Assembly: GCA_001799285.1 (NCBI GenBank)
Contig: MGTD01000047.1
Span: forward strand, 1 to 64,000
From: Deltaproteobacteria bacterium RIFOXYD12_FULL_56_24
Lineage (GTDB): Bacteria; Desulfobacterota; Desulfobulbia; Desulfobulbales; Desulfurivibrionaceae
Reading direction: 5' to 3'
DNA length: 64,000 bases
The position numbers and the translations under genes were made by a program. The notes beneath the pieces were generated by a model. That model ran no database searches and was not told the origin of the DNA. It saw nothing but the letters and a program-made list of their open reading frames with translations. Positions 49,286 to 60,183 of this stretch are shown piece after piece; position 1 is the first letter of the stretch, and the number at the start of each line of letters is the position of its first letter.

Positions 49286-49852
49286 TTAATTGTGCTGGTA
49301 GAGCCAGAACCCGGCCTCTCCGTAGCGGCGGCGGTCAAAACAGGCCAGCGGTCCCATGATTTCCGGGTATTGTGTTTCCACTGCGTCTTCAAGAACAACA
49401 ATGGCCTTGGCTGCAAGAAGGTTTCCGCCAGTCAAAGACTCAAGGCTTTGTAAGGCAAGTTTGCCCCCATAGGGCGGATCAAGAAAGGCCAGGTCAAATC
49501 CGCCAGCTGGCTGCTTCGATGGCAAAAACGCAAGCCCCATGGACAAATCCCTGTGCAGTACCGTGGCGCGCCCGGCAAAACCGCAAAGTCCGATATTATG
49601 GGCAATAAGCTCGGTCACAGAGCGCTGGCCATCGACGAAAACCGCCAACTCCGCCCCCCGGCTCAAGGCCTCAAGTCCCAGCGCGCCGGTACCGGCAAAA
49701 AGATCCAGCACCCTGGCACCGATAACCTTGGCGGCGAGAATGCTGAATATCGCTTCCCTGGCCCGGTCGGAGGTGGGACGAATTGAATCGCCAAAACGCC
49801 GACCCGGCGCCAGCAGCTTGCGCCCCCGGGCGCTGCCGCTGATGATCCGCAA
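49286..49852 (-). CDS. rsmD: 16S rRNA (guanine(966)-N(2))-methyltransferase RsmD
   Basis: MRIISGSARGRKL; RPTSDRAREAIFSIL; LDLFAGTGALGLEALSRGA; FLDPPYG. Confidence 0.95.
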   Translation of the reverse strand: MRIISGSARGRKLLAPGRRFGDSIRPTSDRAREAIFSILAAKVIGARVLDLFAGTGALGLEALSRGAELAVFVDGQRSVTELIAHNIGLCGFAGRATVLHRDLSMGLAFLPSKQPAGGFDLAFLDPPYGGKLALQSLESLTGGNLLAAKAIVVLEDAVETQYPEIMGPLACFDRRRYGEAGFWLYQHN

Positions 49853-50881
49853 TTACAGGTAATCCCGGATCAGTTCCTCAGCGATCTGCACCGCATTAAG
49901 CGCCGCGCCCTTGAGGATATTGTCGGACACCACCCAAAGATTGATCCCGTTGGCGATGGACTCATCCTCACGAATCCGGCCCACCAGGGTCTCAAACTGG
50001 CCGGCGCAATCAATGGCCATGGGATACTGACCTAGAGTCGGCTCATCAATCAGCTTTACGCCAGGGGCATTTTTCAGCAGGGCCTTGACCTCGGCCGCGG
50101 TGATCTTCTTTTCGGTCTCGATATTGACTGACTCAGAATGGCCATAGAAAACCGGGACCCGCACCGTGGTGGCGGTGACGCCGATGGTGTCGTCCTCAAA
50201 CATCTTACGGGTTTCGTTGACCATCTTCATTTCTTCCTTAGTGTAGCCGTTCTCCAGGAAGCTGTCGATCTGAGGCAGACAGTTGAAGGCAATCTGGTGT
50301 GGATATACGCTATGGGTCATGGGCTTGCCCGCAGCATAATCGAGTATCTGCTGCCTGAGTTCCTCAATGGCCTTGGCCCCGGTGCCGGAAACCGCCTGAT
50401 AGGTGGAAACCACGATCCGCTTGATCCGCACCTTGTCGTGGATGGGTTTTAAGGCCACCAGCATCTGGATCGTGGAACAGTTGGGATTGGCGATGATCCC
50501 CCGTTTTTTGTACCTGGCAATGGCATGGGCATTCACCTCGGGCACCACCAGGGGGATTTCCGGATCCATGCGGTAGGCACTGGAGTTGTCGATCACCACC
50601 GCCCCTGCCGCCGCGGCAGCTGGAGCAAAATCGAAGGAGCGGGTCGCGCCCGCGGAAAAAAGTGCGATATCGATCCCGGCAAAGGCTTCCTTGCTCAACA
50701 GCTGGACAGGAATCTCCTTGCCCTTGAAAGTAAGGGTTTTCCCCACGGAGCGTTCCGAGGCAAGCAGCCGCAGTTCATCCAGAGGAAAGCACCTCCGCGC
50801 CAAAACATCAAGCATGGCCCCGCCCACAGCGCCGGTGGCGCCGGCAACAGCAACATTGAATTTCTTTTTTGCAGAAGTCAT
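49853..50881 (-). CDS. asd: Aspartate-semialdehyde dehydrogenase
   Basis: VAVAGATGAVGGAMLDVLARRCFPLDELRLLASERSVGKTL; NPNCSTIQMLVAL. Confidence 0.96.
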   Translation of the reverse strand: MTSAKKKFNVAVAGATGAVGGAMLDVLARRCFPLDELRLLASERSVGKTLTFKGKEIPVQLLSKEAFAGIDIALFSAGATRSFDFAPAAAAAGAVVIDNSSAYRMDPEIPLVVPEVNAHAIARYKKRGIIANPNCSTIQMLVALKPIHDKVRIKRIVVSTYQAVSGTGAKAIEELRQQILDYAAGKPMTHSVYPHQIAFNCLPQIDSFLENGYTKEEMKMVNETRKMFEDDTIGVTATTVRVPVFYGHSESVNIETEKKITAAEVKALLKNAPGVKLIDEPTLGQYPMAIDCAGQFETLVGRIREDESIANGINLWVVSDNILKGAALNAVQIAEELIRDYL

Positions 50882-50969
50882 TATTTCAATTCCTTACAGA
50901 CAGCAGCCAGGCAGACAATGCCAGGCAATGGTATAAAATATCAGCAGGTTAGAAAAAACCTACAAAGCG

Positions 50970-52502
50970 TTAACTTCCCTGCCGCGTTGTTTCCCTTTTC
51001 AAAAACCCCAACCGGTTCAGGCCGTTGAGATATGCCTTGGCCGCCGCAGTGATGATATCCGGGTCAGCTCCCTGCCCCACTACCACCTTGCCCTCGTCTT
51101 CAATGCGGACCAGCACCTCGCCCTGGGCATCGGTGCCGCCGGTGATGGAGCTGACCGAAAAATAGAGGAGCTTGCTTTTGGTCTTGGTCAACTCGGCAAT
51201 GGCCCTAAAACAGGCGTCGATGGGACCGATGCCGATACAGGCCTGCTCCTGCTCCTTGCCGTCGATGAGCAGGCGCACCGCTGCGGTGGGCAGGCTCTTG
51301 TTGCCGCTCATCGCCCCCAGATGCACCAGGGAGAAGGTCTCGGTGATCCGCAATACCTCATCCATAAGGATGGCTTCAAGGTCCTCGTCAAACATCTCCT
51401 TCTTGACATCGGCCACTTCCTTAAACCGAGAAAAAACCCGATCCAGCTCATCGTCCTTGAGGCTGTAGCCCATGACCGCAATCCGGTCCTTAAGGGCATG
51501 GCGACCGGAATGCTTGCCCAGGACGATGTTGCCTGTGGAGATGCCGATATCCACCGGATTCATGATCTCGTAGGTGGTCCGCTCCTTGAGTACCCCGTCC
51601 TGGTGAATCCCGGATTCGTGAGCAAAGGCATTGGCCCCGACAATGGCCTTGTTAGCCTGCACCGCCATGCCGGTGATGGTGGAGACCAGCCGGCTGGTAG
51701 GATAGATGTGCTCGGTGACGATATCGGTATGCACCTGCATCTGGTCGGCACGGGTGCGGATGACCATGACCAGCTCTTCCATGGCCGTGTTGCCGGCCCT
51801 TTCCCCCAGGCCATTGATGGTTGACTCCACCTGCCTGGCTCCATGGTTGATCGCGGCCAGGGAATTGGCCACGGCCAGACCAAGATCATTATGGCAATGG
51901 ACGCTGAGGACCGCCTTGTGAATATTGGGGATGTTCTCGATCAGATAACCGATCTTGCGGCCGAATTCGTCGGGCAGGGCATAACCGGTGGTATCCGGAA
52001 AGTTCAGGGTCGTGGCTCCGGCTTCGATTACCGCGGCAAAGACCTGGCAGACAAAATCAAGGTCGCTACGCGAGGCATCCTCGGCAGAGAACTCCACGTT
52101 GCTTGTGTATTTGGCGGCATGCCTCACCGAGGCCACGGCCAGTTCCAACACTTGCTCCCGGCTCATCTTCAGCTTGTGCTTCAGATGGATGTCCGAGGTG
52201 GCCAGGAAGGTATGAATTCTGGGATTCTCCCCGCATTTGAGCGCCTCCCAGGCCCGGTCGATATCCTTAATGCCGCAACGGGCAAGGGCCGCAATCTGTG
52301 CGCCACGGATATGTTCGGCGATGTTGCGCACGCACTCGAAATCCCCGGGCGAGGCCACGGGAAACCCGGCTTCAATCACGTCCACCTTCAGCTTGACCAA
52401 TTGCTGGGCCAGGCGGAATTTTTCCTGCATATTCATGCTTGCGCCGGGCGACTGCTCGCCATCACGCAAGGTGGTATCAAAAATAACTATTTTATCCGAC
52501 AT
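50970..52502 (-). CDS. leuA: 2-isopropylmalate synthase
   Basis: [53 protein letters not shown]. Confidence 0.95.
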   Translation of the reverse strand: MSDKIVIFDTTLRDGEQSPGASMNMQEKFRLAQQLVKLKVDVIEAGFPVASPGDFECVRNIAEHIRGAQIAALARCGIKDIDRAWEALKCGENPRIHTFLATSDIHLKHKLKMSREQVLELAVASVRHAAKYTSNVEFSAEDASRSDLDFVCQVFAAVIEAGATTLNFPDTTGYALPDEFGRKIGYLIENIPNIHKAVLSVHCHNDLGLAVANSLAAINHGARQVESTINGLGERAGNTAMEELVMVIRTRADQMQVHTDIVTEHIYPTSRLVSTITGMAVQANKAIVGANAFAHESGIHQDGVLKERTTYEIMNPVDIGISTGNIVLGKHSGRHALKDRIAVMGYSLKDDELDRVFSRFKEVADVKKEMFDEDLEAILMDEVLRITETFSLVHLGAMSGNKSLPTAAVRLLIDGKEQEQACIGIGPIDACFRAIAELTKTKSKLLYFSVSSITGGTDAQGEVLVRIEDEGKVVVGQGADPDIITAAAKAYLNGLNRLGFLKRETTRQGS

Positions 52503-52560
52503 GTTATCGCCACTCCTCTCGGCCCGGACAGCACAAGAAGAATGCCGTCCCCAACCAAGT

Positions 52561-53334
52561 TTATACCGAATTTTCTTGTTCTTCCTCGGCAGGAATTCTG
52601 CCCTTCACCACCAACCGATACCCCGCCGCCAGCGGTCCGGATAGAACGTAAGCCGCTCCCAAGATAAAAAGAGTAACCTGGGGTTCGGTGGCAAGCAGGG
52701 TAATGAGCAGGACCATTCCGACCAAAACCTGAAATTTTTTGGCCCGATCGGTTTGCGCATGCTTGAAACTCAGATATTTCACGGAACTGACCATGAGATA
52801 GGAAAGACCGTAGACGGTTCCCAGCATGATAAAATTTCTCAAGGTGCCGGTGATCTCAAAAAAATTGCAGAATAACACGGAGGCGGCGATCATGCCTCCA
52901 GCCGCGGGACACGGCAGCCCGGTGAATTCGTTTTTGGCCGAAGTGGTGTCCTGACTATTGAATCTGGCCAGACGCAAAGCGGTGGTCGCCACATAAAGAA
53001 AAGCCGCGAGCCAGCCATAACGGCCATAAGGCCGCAGCACCCATTCATAGGCCAAAAGGGCCGGGGCCACGCCAAAGGCCACCAAATCGCAAAGGGAATC
53101 GTATTCCATGCCGAATTTACTGGTCGTGCCGGTAAGACGGGCCACCCTGCCATCCAGACCATCAAAAATTCCGGAGATAATAATCGCCACGGCCGCATGG
53201 AAATATTGGCCGTTAATTGCCGCAACGATAGCATAAAAACCGCTGAAAAGACTTGCCGTGGTGATGACGCTCGGCAACAGACAGATCTTTCCCTTTGCGG
53301 AAATTATATCCTTGGTCCGATGATGCTTGGTCAT
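52561..53334 (-). CDS. pssA: CDP-diacylglycerol-serine O-phosphatidyltransferase
   Basis: FDGLDGRVARLTGTTSKFGMEYDSLCDLVAFGVAPA (CDP-alcohol phosphatidyltransferase motif). Confidence 0.95.
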   Translation of the reverse strand: MTKHHRTKDIISAKGKICLLPSVITTASLFSGFYAIVAAINGQYFHAAVAIIISGIFDGLDGRVARLTGTTSKFGMEYDSLCDLVAFGVAPALLAYEWVLRPYGRYGWLAAFLYVATTALRLARFNSQDTTSAKNEFTGLPCPAAGGMIAASVLFCNFFEITGTLRNFIMLGTVYGLSYLMVSSVKYLSFKHAQTDRAKKFQVLVGMVLLITLLATEPQVTLFILGAAYVLSGPLAAGYRLVVKGRIPAEEEQENSV

Positions 53335-53389
53335 GTGCGCCTCCTCCGATCTTGTTTGCTACCAGCACAAAGTTCGCACTCTTATCTTG

Positions 53390-53520
53390 TAAACGTTCAG
53401 CAGCACCGCATCTGCTTTGTCATCGGCCTGCTCATGTGCACCAGCACACTTCGCAGACCACTTGGTCGGCACTGCTGCCGACGATTGACACGCGCATCTG
53501 CGGCCCTGCTAAACGTTTAC
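53390..53520. repeat. Dispersed palindromic element, copy 4 (longer, composite)
   Basis: GTAAACGTTCAGCAGCACCGCATCTGC...GCATCTGCGGCCCTGCTAAACGTTTAC; carries TCGGCACTGCTGCCGACGATTGACACG, also found inverted near 88-117. Confidence 0.8.
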
Positions 53521-53652
53521 AGCCCAGAAGTTTAGCCACGTTTTTTTTTGTTCCTGGTGTAACTATTCAGCTCAATACAGGGAATGGTCAAAAAAAACCG
53601 AACCGTAACTATCCGGCAGTATATTTAAAAAATGCGTTTCTGCATAGGAGTA

Positions 53653-54378
53653 TCAGGAAAGATAGCCCAAAACCGTCTCCCCGGCTCTCACTTTCTGGCC
53701 GACCGTAACTTCCAGTTGAATCTGCTGCGGAAGATACAGATCAACTCGTGACCCAAAACGAATCAGGCCAAAGCGCTCCCCCCGCAGCAATCTATCCCCC
53801 TTCTCTGCCCAACAGACAATCCGCCGGGCTATGAGACCAGCCACCTGCACCACCGCAATTTTGCGGTTGCCCATTGTTTCAATGGTAAGCCCACAGGCTT
53901 CGTTTTCCAAGGCTCCACGTTCGGTATCGGCCGAAAAGAACATCCCCGAAAAATACCGCACCTGGGTCACGGTGCCCGGGCAGGGAGCCCGGTTCACATG
54001 CACATTAAAGACATTCATGAAAATGCTCACCTTGTAGACGTGCTCATTCACAAATTTATCGTCAAATATTTTTTCGATGAGAATTACCTTGCCGTCTGCC
54101 GGCGAAACCAGCACATCTTCATCATCAGGGCATATCCGCTCGGGGTCCCGAAAAAAGTACAGGACAAAAGCGGTAACGAACAAGTTTAGCAACGCGCTGA
54201 AATCATAGCCCAAAATGGCAAGAACCAAGGTAACCAAAGCCGCGAAACCGATAAACGGATATCCTTCAAGAGCCACTGGAACTTGTGGTTTTTTCATGCG
54301 TTTTCTGTCTCGCTGTAAAATACTTTTGCCAGGGCCGAATTGTTCCGGCCCATATAAAAATGAACTGACGAACCGCAC
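53653..54378 (-). CDS. psd: Phosphatidylserine decarboxylase
   Basis: VLVSPADGKVILIEKI; NVFNVHVNRAPCPGTV; RFGLIRFGSRVDLYLP. Start probably MKKPQVPVALEG, internal. Confidence 0.94.
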   Translation of the reverse strand: MRFVSSFLYGPEQFGPGKSILQRDRKRMKKPQVPVALEGYPFIGFAALVTLVLAILGYDFSALLNLFVTAFVLYFFRDPERICPDDEDVLVSPADGKVILIEKIFDDKFVNEHVYKVSIFMNVFNVHVNRAPCPGTVTQVRYFSGMFFSADTERGALENEACGLTIETMGNRKIAVVQVAGLIARRIVCWAEKGDRLLRGERFGLIRFGSRVDLYLPQQIQLEVTVGQKVRAGETVLGYLS

Positions 54379-54402
54379 CTGCAGTCTGTCAGTTCATCTG
54401 CG

Positions 54403-54508
54403 GTAACTATCCAGCAGCACCGCATCTGCGTTGTTATCAGCCTGCTCATGGGCACCAGCACACTTCGCAGGCTTCTGCCTAGCAGCTACGGCACTGCTGG
54501 ATAGTTAC
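54403..54508 (-). repeat. Dispersed palindromic element, copy 5
   Basis: GTAACTATCCAGCAGCACCGCATCTGCG...GCACTGCTGGATAGTTAC; homology with copy 3 continues to about 54555. Confidence 0.9.
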
Positions 54509-54586
54509 GGTTTGGGTTGTTTTTGTTCGTTTCCGGCCTTGAACTGGATAGTTACCATCTGTGAACCACGCCTGCCCAAACAATGC

Positions 54587-55069
54587 TTACAATTTGTGGG
54601 ATCTGGTCATGGCGATGGTCCCAGAACGGACAATTTCCTGAATGCCGATGGGCCGCAGGATGTCAATCACCGCCTGGAGCTTGCTGGCCTTGCCGGTAAC
54701 CTCCACCACATAACTTTTTGGCCCGACGTCAATAACCTTGCCCCGGAAGATATCGATTATCCGCAAAACCTCGGCCCTGGTGTGCGCCTCGGCCTTTACC
54801 CGAATCAGGGCCATCTCCCGCTCCACATTATCATGCTCACACATATCAGTGACCTTGATAACGTCAATGAGCTTATGAAGCTGCTTGGTGATCTGCTCAA
54901 TGATAGTATCCTCGCCGGAAGTCACCAGGGTCAGGCAGGAAACATCCTGCTCAAGGGTCTGGGCCACGGAGAGGCTTTCAATGTTGAAGCCCCGGCCGCT
55001 GAAAAGGCCTGTTACCCGGGAAAGAACTCCGGGTTTATTCTGCAACAGTACGGAAATGGTATGTTTCAT
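54587..55069 (-). CDS. ilvN: Acetolactate synthase small subunit
   Basis: MKHTISVLLQNKPGVLSRVTGLFSGRGFNIESLSV. Confidence 0.96.
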   Translation of the reverse strand: MKHTISVLLQNKPGVLSRVTGLFSGRGFNIESLSVAQTLEQDVSCLTLVTSGEDTIIEQITKQLHKLIDVIKVTDMCEHDNVEREMALIRVKAEAHTRAEVLRIIDIFRGKVIDVGPKSYVVEVTGKASKLQAVIDILRPIGIQEIVRSGTIAMTRSHKL

Positions 55070-55188
55070 CGCGCTATCCTTATTAAGCCATGGTAAGCAA
55101 AGACGATGGCCAACTGAACAACCAAAACGGCATAAGGAGCCGTAAAGAAATGGCCAATAATGATTATTAAGTTATTCTCTAACCGCCC

Positions 55189-56889
55189 CTAAACCAGCAG
55201 CATCTCGGTTGTCGCCTTACCCGCAGGAACCATAGGGTACACCCCTTCTTCCCTGGCGATGACAAAGTCCATGAACACTGTATTGTTGATCTTCAAGGCC
55301 TCCCGGATAACCGGCTCAACCTCGCTGGGCTTGGTTGCCCGTAGTCCCACTGCGCCATAGGCCTCGGCCACCTTAACGAAATCAGGGGCAACCTCCATGA
55401 CGGTGGAAGAATATTGCTTGTTATAAAAGAGTTCCTGCCACTGGCGAACCATGCCCAGGTAGCCGTTATTCAGGATAGCAACCTTGACCGGTAATTTTTC
55501 CTGCCGGCAGGTGGCCAGTTCCTGAATGTTCATCTGGATAGAGCCATCCCCGGCAATGTCGATCACGATCTTGTCCGGCGCGGCCATCTGGGCGCCGATG
55601 GCTGCAGGAAAGCCGTAACCCATGACGCCGAGGCCGCCGGAGGTGGCAAACTGACGGGGCTTGTTAAAATGATAGAACTGGGCGGTCCACATCTGGTGCT
55701 GGCCGACCTCGGTGGTGATGATCGCATCGCCGCCGGTCAGTTCATGCAGCTTCTGAATAACAAACTGGGGCTTGATGATATCGGTTTCCTCGACATAGCC
55801 CAGGGGGTGCATGTTTTGCCACTCCCGGATCTGTTCATGCCATGGCCTGTTTTTTTCCATACATTCCTTAGCGTTGAACTCCGTGCTCCTGGCAAACCAG
55901 GCATTTATGGCGCCGAGCGCATTTTTGCAGTCGGCCACAATGGGAATGTCCACCCGGACGTTCTTGCTAATTGAGGAGGGATCGATATCAATATGAATGA
56001 TCTCGGCGTGGGGAGCAAAGGCATCGATCCGGCCGGTCACCCGGTCATCGAAACGGGCCCCTACCGCAATCAGCAAGTCACAGTTGGCCACGGCCATGTT
56101 GGCAAAGTAGGTGCCGTGCATGCCCAGCATGCCCATGGACAAAGGATCAGTCCCAGGAAAACCGCCCAGTCCCATGAGGGTCATGGTAACGGGAATGTTA
56201 AGCCTTCTCGCAAGTTCGGTCAGCCCCTCGTTGGAATCGGAGAGGATAACCCCGCCCCCCGCGTAGATCACCGGCCTTTTCGCCTTGAGCATTGCCTGGC
56301 ATGCCTTCTCGACCTGACCGGGATGCGGCTCGTAGGTGGGCTTGTAAGTTCGCATGCTGATTGGCTTAAGCTCGGGATAGGTTATCCTGGTGGTCAGAAC
56401 ATCCTTGGGCATGTCAATAAGAATGGGACCGGGACGACCGGTTTTGGCCAGATGAAAAGCTTCCCTGATGATCGGCACCAGCTCATCGGCATCCTTAACC
56501 AGATAGTTATGCTTGGTGATCGGCCTGGTAATCCCGACAATATCGACCTCCTGAAAGGCATCGTTGCCGATCAGCTTGGTCGGCACCTGGCCGGTAAAAA
56601 CGATCAGGGGGATTGAGTCCAGATAGGCCGAGGCAATACCGGTAACCGCATTGGTAGCGCCGGGTCCCGAGGTCACCAGGGCAACCCCAACTTCTCCCTT
56701 GATCCGTCCATACGCATCGGCGGCATGGACTGCGGCCTGCTCATGCCGGGTCAAAACGTGATGGATTTTGTCGTTTTTCATCAACTCGTCGTAGACATCG
56801 ATGAGTGCCCCGCCGGGATAGCCGAAGATAACCTCTACGCCATGCTCTTCCAGGCACTTGAGGAATGCCTGTGCTCCTGTCAGTTTCAT
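55189..56889 (-). CDS. ilvB: Acetolactate synthase large subunit
   Basis: [32 protein letters not shown]; ThDP-binding [29 protein letters not shown]. Confidence 0.97.
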   Translation of the reverse strand: MKLTGAQAFLKCLEEHGVEVIFGYPGGALIDVYDELMKNDKIHHVLTRHEQAAVHAADAYGRIKGEVGVALVTSGPGATNAVTGIASAYLDSIPLIVFTGQVPTKLIGNDAFQEVDIVGITRPITKHNYLVKDADELVPIIREAFHLAKTGRPGPILIDMPKDVLTTRITYPELKPISMRTYKPTYEPHPGQVEKACQAMLKAKRPVIYAGGGVILSDSNEGLTELARRLNIPVTMTLMGLGGFPGTDPLSMGMLGMHGTYFANMAVANCDLLIAVGARFDDRVTGRIDAFAPHAEIIHIDIDPSSISKNVRVDIPIVADCKNALGAINAWFARSTEFNAKECMEKNRPWHEQIREWQNMHPLGYVEETDIIKPQFVIQKLHELTGGDAIITTEVGQHQMWTAQFYHFNKPRQFATSGGLGVMGYGFPAAIGAQMAAPDKIVIDIAGDGSIQMNIQELATCRQEKLPVKVAILNNGYLGMVRQWQELFYNKQYSSTVMEVAPDFVKVAEAYGAVGLRATKPSEVEPVIREALKINNTVFMDFVIAREEGVYPMVPAGKATTEMLLV

Positions 56890-56925
56890 GCTCTATTCCT
56901 TACCTTTAAATTCAACTCGTCTTCC

Positions 56926-57034
56926 GTAAGCGGTCACATGGCACCACATCTTGCGCCGATCGGTCCGGCTCACGTACCTGAGGTACGCTTCGCCGTCCCG
57001 CTTGCCGCAACCTGCGGCACCCTGTGACCGCTTG
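56926..57034. repeat. Dispersed palindromic element, copy 6 (diverged)
   Basis: GTAAGCGGTCACATGG...CCCTGTGACCGCTTG arms upstream of ilvB. Confidence 0.55.
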
Positions 57035-57278
57035 TCCGGTGGTTATTTAACCTTCGGGGTTCCACCCCGTGAGTAATTACCATCTTCCGATAACGATCGG
57101 ATGTAATATCAGAAATATCCCGAAGGCAAAGCCACACACTGGCTAAAACCTTACAAAACAGAGAATTTCGAAATATATTCTGAATAAATTTCTTGTCAAG
57201 TACGTTTCTGGTTTACGACCTAAAGAGGCCGACAAAAAAAGGAACTCCCCCTGGCCGTTTACCGGCAGGTTAACGGCA

Positions 57279-58154
57279 TCATAATTCCTTGCTGGTTAAT
57301 GGCAAAGCGGCAAAAACTCGCGGAAAAACCCCAAGCTGCCGGCCCCGCACCAGAAATTCCCGCACTGCGGCAAGCCCTTCCTCGCCCAGATCAAGGGAAA
57401 ACTGATTCACATAGAGTCCGATGTGCTCCCGGATAACCTTGTCGTCAAGCTCCTGGGCGTGCTGCCGGATATAGGGCATGGATGCCTCCGGGCAGGCAAA
57501 GGCGGCAACAACACTTGCCCGGATGCTCCGATCAATGGCTAAAATCCTCTCCTTGCCCAAAGATCGTTTTGCCACGATGCCGCCCAAGGGGATGGGTAAA
57601 CCGGTCTCCTGCTCCCACCAGGCGCCGAGGTCCTGAAGCAGCAACAGGCCATGCGCCTGAAAGGTAAAACGGCTCTCGTGGATGATCACCCCGGCATCGA
57701 CCTCGCCTGCCACAATGGCGGGCATAATCTGGTCAAAACGCATCACCCTGGTCGTCAGGGGGGCCGGGGAATACATCCGCAGCAGCAGAGCCGCCGTGGT
57801 GTATCTGCCCGGAATGCCGATGGTCAGCCGGGGCAGCTTTGCCGCGGAAAAATTCTCCCTCGCAACCAGCAGGGGGCCACAGCCGCGACCGAGAGCGCTT
57901 CCGGCCATAAGCAGAACATATTGCTCAAGGACCTGACCCAAGGCGTGAAAAGAAAGCTTGCTTACATCAAGCCGCCCGGCAAGCGCCCACTCATTCAGGG
58001 TTTCGACATCGGCCAGCGATGCGGCGCCAAAGTCCGGCAACCAGGCACCCGCCTGCCCAAGCTGCTTATGGACCAAGGCATGAAAAATAAAGGTATCGTT
58101 GGGACAAGGGGAGAACCCCAGGGAAAGACTGTTTTTTTCGTAAAGAAGTTGCAC
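57279..58154 (-). CDS. mqnD: 1,4-dihydroxy-6-naphthoate synthase (futalosine pathway)
   Basis: LSLGFSPCPNDTFIFHALVH; LTIGIPGRYTTAALLLRMYSP. Confidence 0.92.
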   Translation of the reverse strand: MQLLYEKNSLSLGFSPCPNDTFIFHALVHKQLGQAGAWLPDFGAASLADVETLNEWALAGRLDVSKLSFHALGQVLEQYVLLMAGSALGRGCGPLLVARENFSAAKLPRLTIGIPGRYTTAALLLRMYSPAPLTTRVMRFDQIMPAIVAGEVDAGVIIHESRFTFQAHGLLLLQDLGAWWEQETGLPIPLGGIVAKRSLGKERILAIDRSIRASVVAAFACPEASMPYIRQHAQELDDKVIREHIGLYVNQFSLDLGEEGLAAVREFLVRGRQLGVFPRVFAALPLTSKEL

Positions 58155-58170
58155 TGGTCTTCTGCCTGGT

Positions 58171-58824
58171 TCAGATAAGAACTATGTGGTCGAGGAGCAG
58201 GGAAACAGCTTGGCCACATTTTTGCACGGCCGCAGCAAGCTGCCAGTTTGCAAGATTGCGGTCTTCCACCATATTACTGATACAGCGAACCTCAAGACAA
58301 GGAACGACAAATTCCGCGCAAACCCGGGCTACGGCACCGCCTTCCATGTTCTCGCACAGGCCGTTATGAGCCGCATGCAACATGGCGCCACGCTTTGCCG
58401 TGGCACTGGCGCCATTGACCGTAACAAACACGCCTTTTTTGCAGCGGTAATCCTGTTGCCTGAGGATTTCCCCGGCCTGGGCAACATAGCGGGGCTCCGA
58501 AAAAAAGCCTTGCCTGCTTGCCAATTGCCCGTCAAATGGCTCGATGCTTTTTTCATGGCAGATTCCGAAATCGCCCATAACTTCGCTTTCGGCCAGACAA
58601 ATATCAAGCAATCCCGCCCCGGAGCCGGCATAGGCTCCGGCCACGCCAAAATTAAGAACCAGAGCGATCTCCCCCCTCACCTCGCACAGCCGCCGGGTGA
58701 GGCGAACCGCCGCTTCAAGGGGGCCAACCCCAGTAACGAAAAGCTCCGATGGATAGCCGCTCTTTTCTCCCATCAAGGGCAAGGCTTCCATCTCTGTGGC
58801 GGCGGCGAGAAGAATCATGGCCAT
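58171..58824 (-). CDS. mqnB: Futalosine hydrolase
   Basis: Nucleosidase fold: FVTGVGPLEAAVRLTRRL, ENMEGGAVARVCAEFVVPCLEVRCISNMVEDR; adjacent to mqnD. Confidence 0.9.
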   Translation of the reverse strand: MAMILLAAATEMEALPLMGEKSGYPSELFVTGVGPLEAAVRLTRRLCEVRGEIALVLNFGVAGAYAGSGAGLLDICLAESEVMGDFGICHEKSIEPFDGQLASRQGFFSEPRYVAQAGEILRQQDYRCKKGVFVTVNGASATAKRGAMLHAAHNGLCENMEGGAVARVCAEFVVPCLEVRCISNMVEDRNLANWQLAAAVQKCGQAVSLLLDHIVLI

Positions 58825-58892
58825 CTAATCAAAAGAAAAATGGGATGATACGACCCAACAATAGATGCCAGGATAGCCTCCCGCCGGGGACA

Positions 58893-59306
58893 CTATCCGC
58901 GATAAGGATGTTGCGCTTCCTCGACATGCATCACCTTCTTGATCTGGTTGCCCTTGTCGAGCACCACGATCCTGGGCTTGTATCCGGCCAGCTCTTCCGG
59001 GGAATACAAGGCGTAGCTGACAATGATCACCAGATCGCCGACCATCCCCTTGCGGGCCGCCGCGCCGTTTAAACCGATCATCCCGGAACCGGCCGCCCCT
59101 TCGATCACATAGGTATCAAACCGCTCGCCGTTATTGATGTTATAGATGTTCACCCGCTCATAGGGGTACAGACCAACGGCGTCCATCAAATCCCTGTCCA
59201 CCGTGAGACTGCCCTCATAATTCAGATCAGCCTCGATCACCGTGGCCCGGTGAATCTTGGATTTCAACATGTATTGTAACATTGTCGTTCTCTCAGTTTT
59301 CCTCAA
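58893..59306 (-). CDS. panD: Aspartate 1-decarboxylase
   Basis: MLKSKIHRATVIEADLNYEGSLTVDRDLMDAVGLYPYERVNIYNINNGERF. Confidence 0.97.
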   Translation of the reverse strand: MRKTERTTMLQYMLKSKIHRATVIEADLNYEGSLTVDRDLMDAVGLYPYERVNIYNINNGERFDTYVIEGAAGSGMIGLNGAAARKGMVGDLVIIVSYALYSPEELAGYKPRIVVLDKGNQIKKVMHVEEAQHPYRG

Positions 59307-60141
59307 AAAGATTATCGTTGTCGATCAAACGGGTTGCGCCTACCTTAATGGCCATGGCCAACACCACGCCTTTTCGCAGCACGGCTTGCGGTTGCAAAGT
59401 AGCCTGATCAACAAGGCTTGCATATTCGATGGTCACGCCCTCAGAGTGCAACACCCCCTCCACCTCACCAAGCAGAACCTGTGCCTCTACAAGCCCGTCC
59501 CGCACCCTTCTTCTCGCATGACCAATAGCCCGAAAAAGACAAAGCGCCGCCTGCCGCTCCGGGGCGGAAAGATAGGTGTTCCTGGAGCTCATTGCCAGAC
59601 CGTCCGTTTCCCGAACGATGGGATGGCCGATGATCTCCACCTCAAAGTTGAGATCAGCCACCATTCTCTCGATCACCGCCAGCTGCTGGAAATCCTTTCT
59701 GCCAAAAACAGCGCAATGCGGCTTGATGATGTGGAAAAGCTTGGCAACCACCGTGGTCACCCCGGCAAAATGGCCCGGTCGGCTCTTGCCGCACAAGCCG
59801 TCCGTCAAGCCGGAGACAATCACTCTGGTGTGAGCCTCCGGCAGATACATCTCCTGTGGTTCCGGGGCAAAAATGACATCCACCCCTTCTGCCTCAGCAA
59901 GCTGACAATCACGGGGAAAATCACGGGGATACCGACAAAGGTCTTCGTCGACGCCAAACTGAATAGGATTAACAAACAGACTCACTACCGTGCGGTTGGC
60001 TTTCTCCCCGACCTTGCGCATTAAACGCAGATGCCCCTCATGGAAAAACCCCATGGTTGGCACCAGCCCGATTGTCTCACCGGCGGCAATAACCCTGTTT
60101 GCCCAAGCCGTCATCTCGGCCGACGTACGGATGATTTCCAT
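59293..60141 (-). CDS. panC: Pantothenate synthetase
   Basis: GLVPTMGFFHEGHLRLMRK; PIVRETDGLAMSSRNTYLS. Confidence 0.97.
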   Translation of the reverse strand: MEIIRTSAEMTAWANRVIAAGETIGLVPTMGFFHEGHLRLMRKVGEKANRTVVSLFVNPIQFGVDEDLCRYPRDFPRDCQLAEAEGVDVIFAPEPQEMYLPEAHTRVIVSGLTDGLCGKSRPGHFAGVTTVVAKLFHIIKPHCAVFGRKDFQQLAVIERMVADLNFEVEIIGHPIVRETDGLAMSSRNTYLSAPERQAALCLFRAIGHARRRVRDGLVEAQVLLGEVEGVLHSEGVTIEYASLVDQATLQPQAVLRKGVVLAMAIKVGATRLIDNDNLFEEN

Positions 60142-60183
60142 TGCTCTCGACTGCTTGTCCCCGCCTATCCCGCAAAAAACAAC

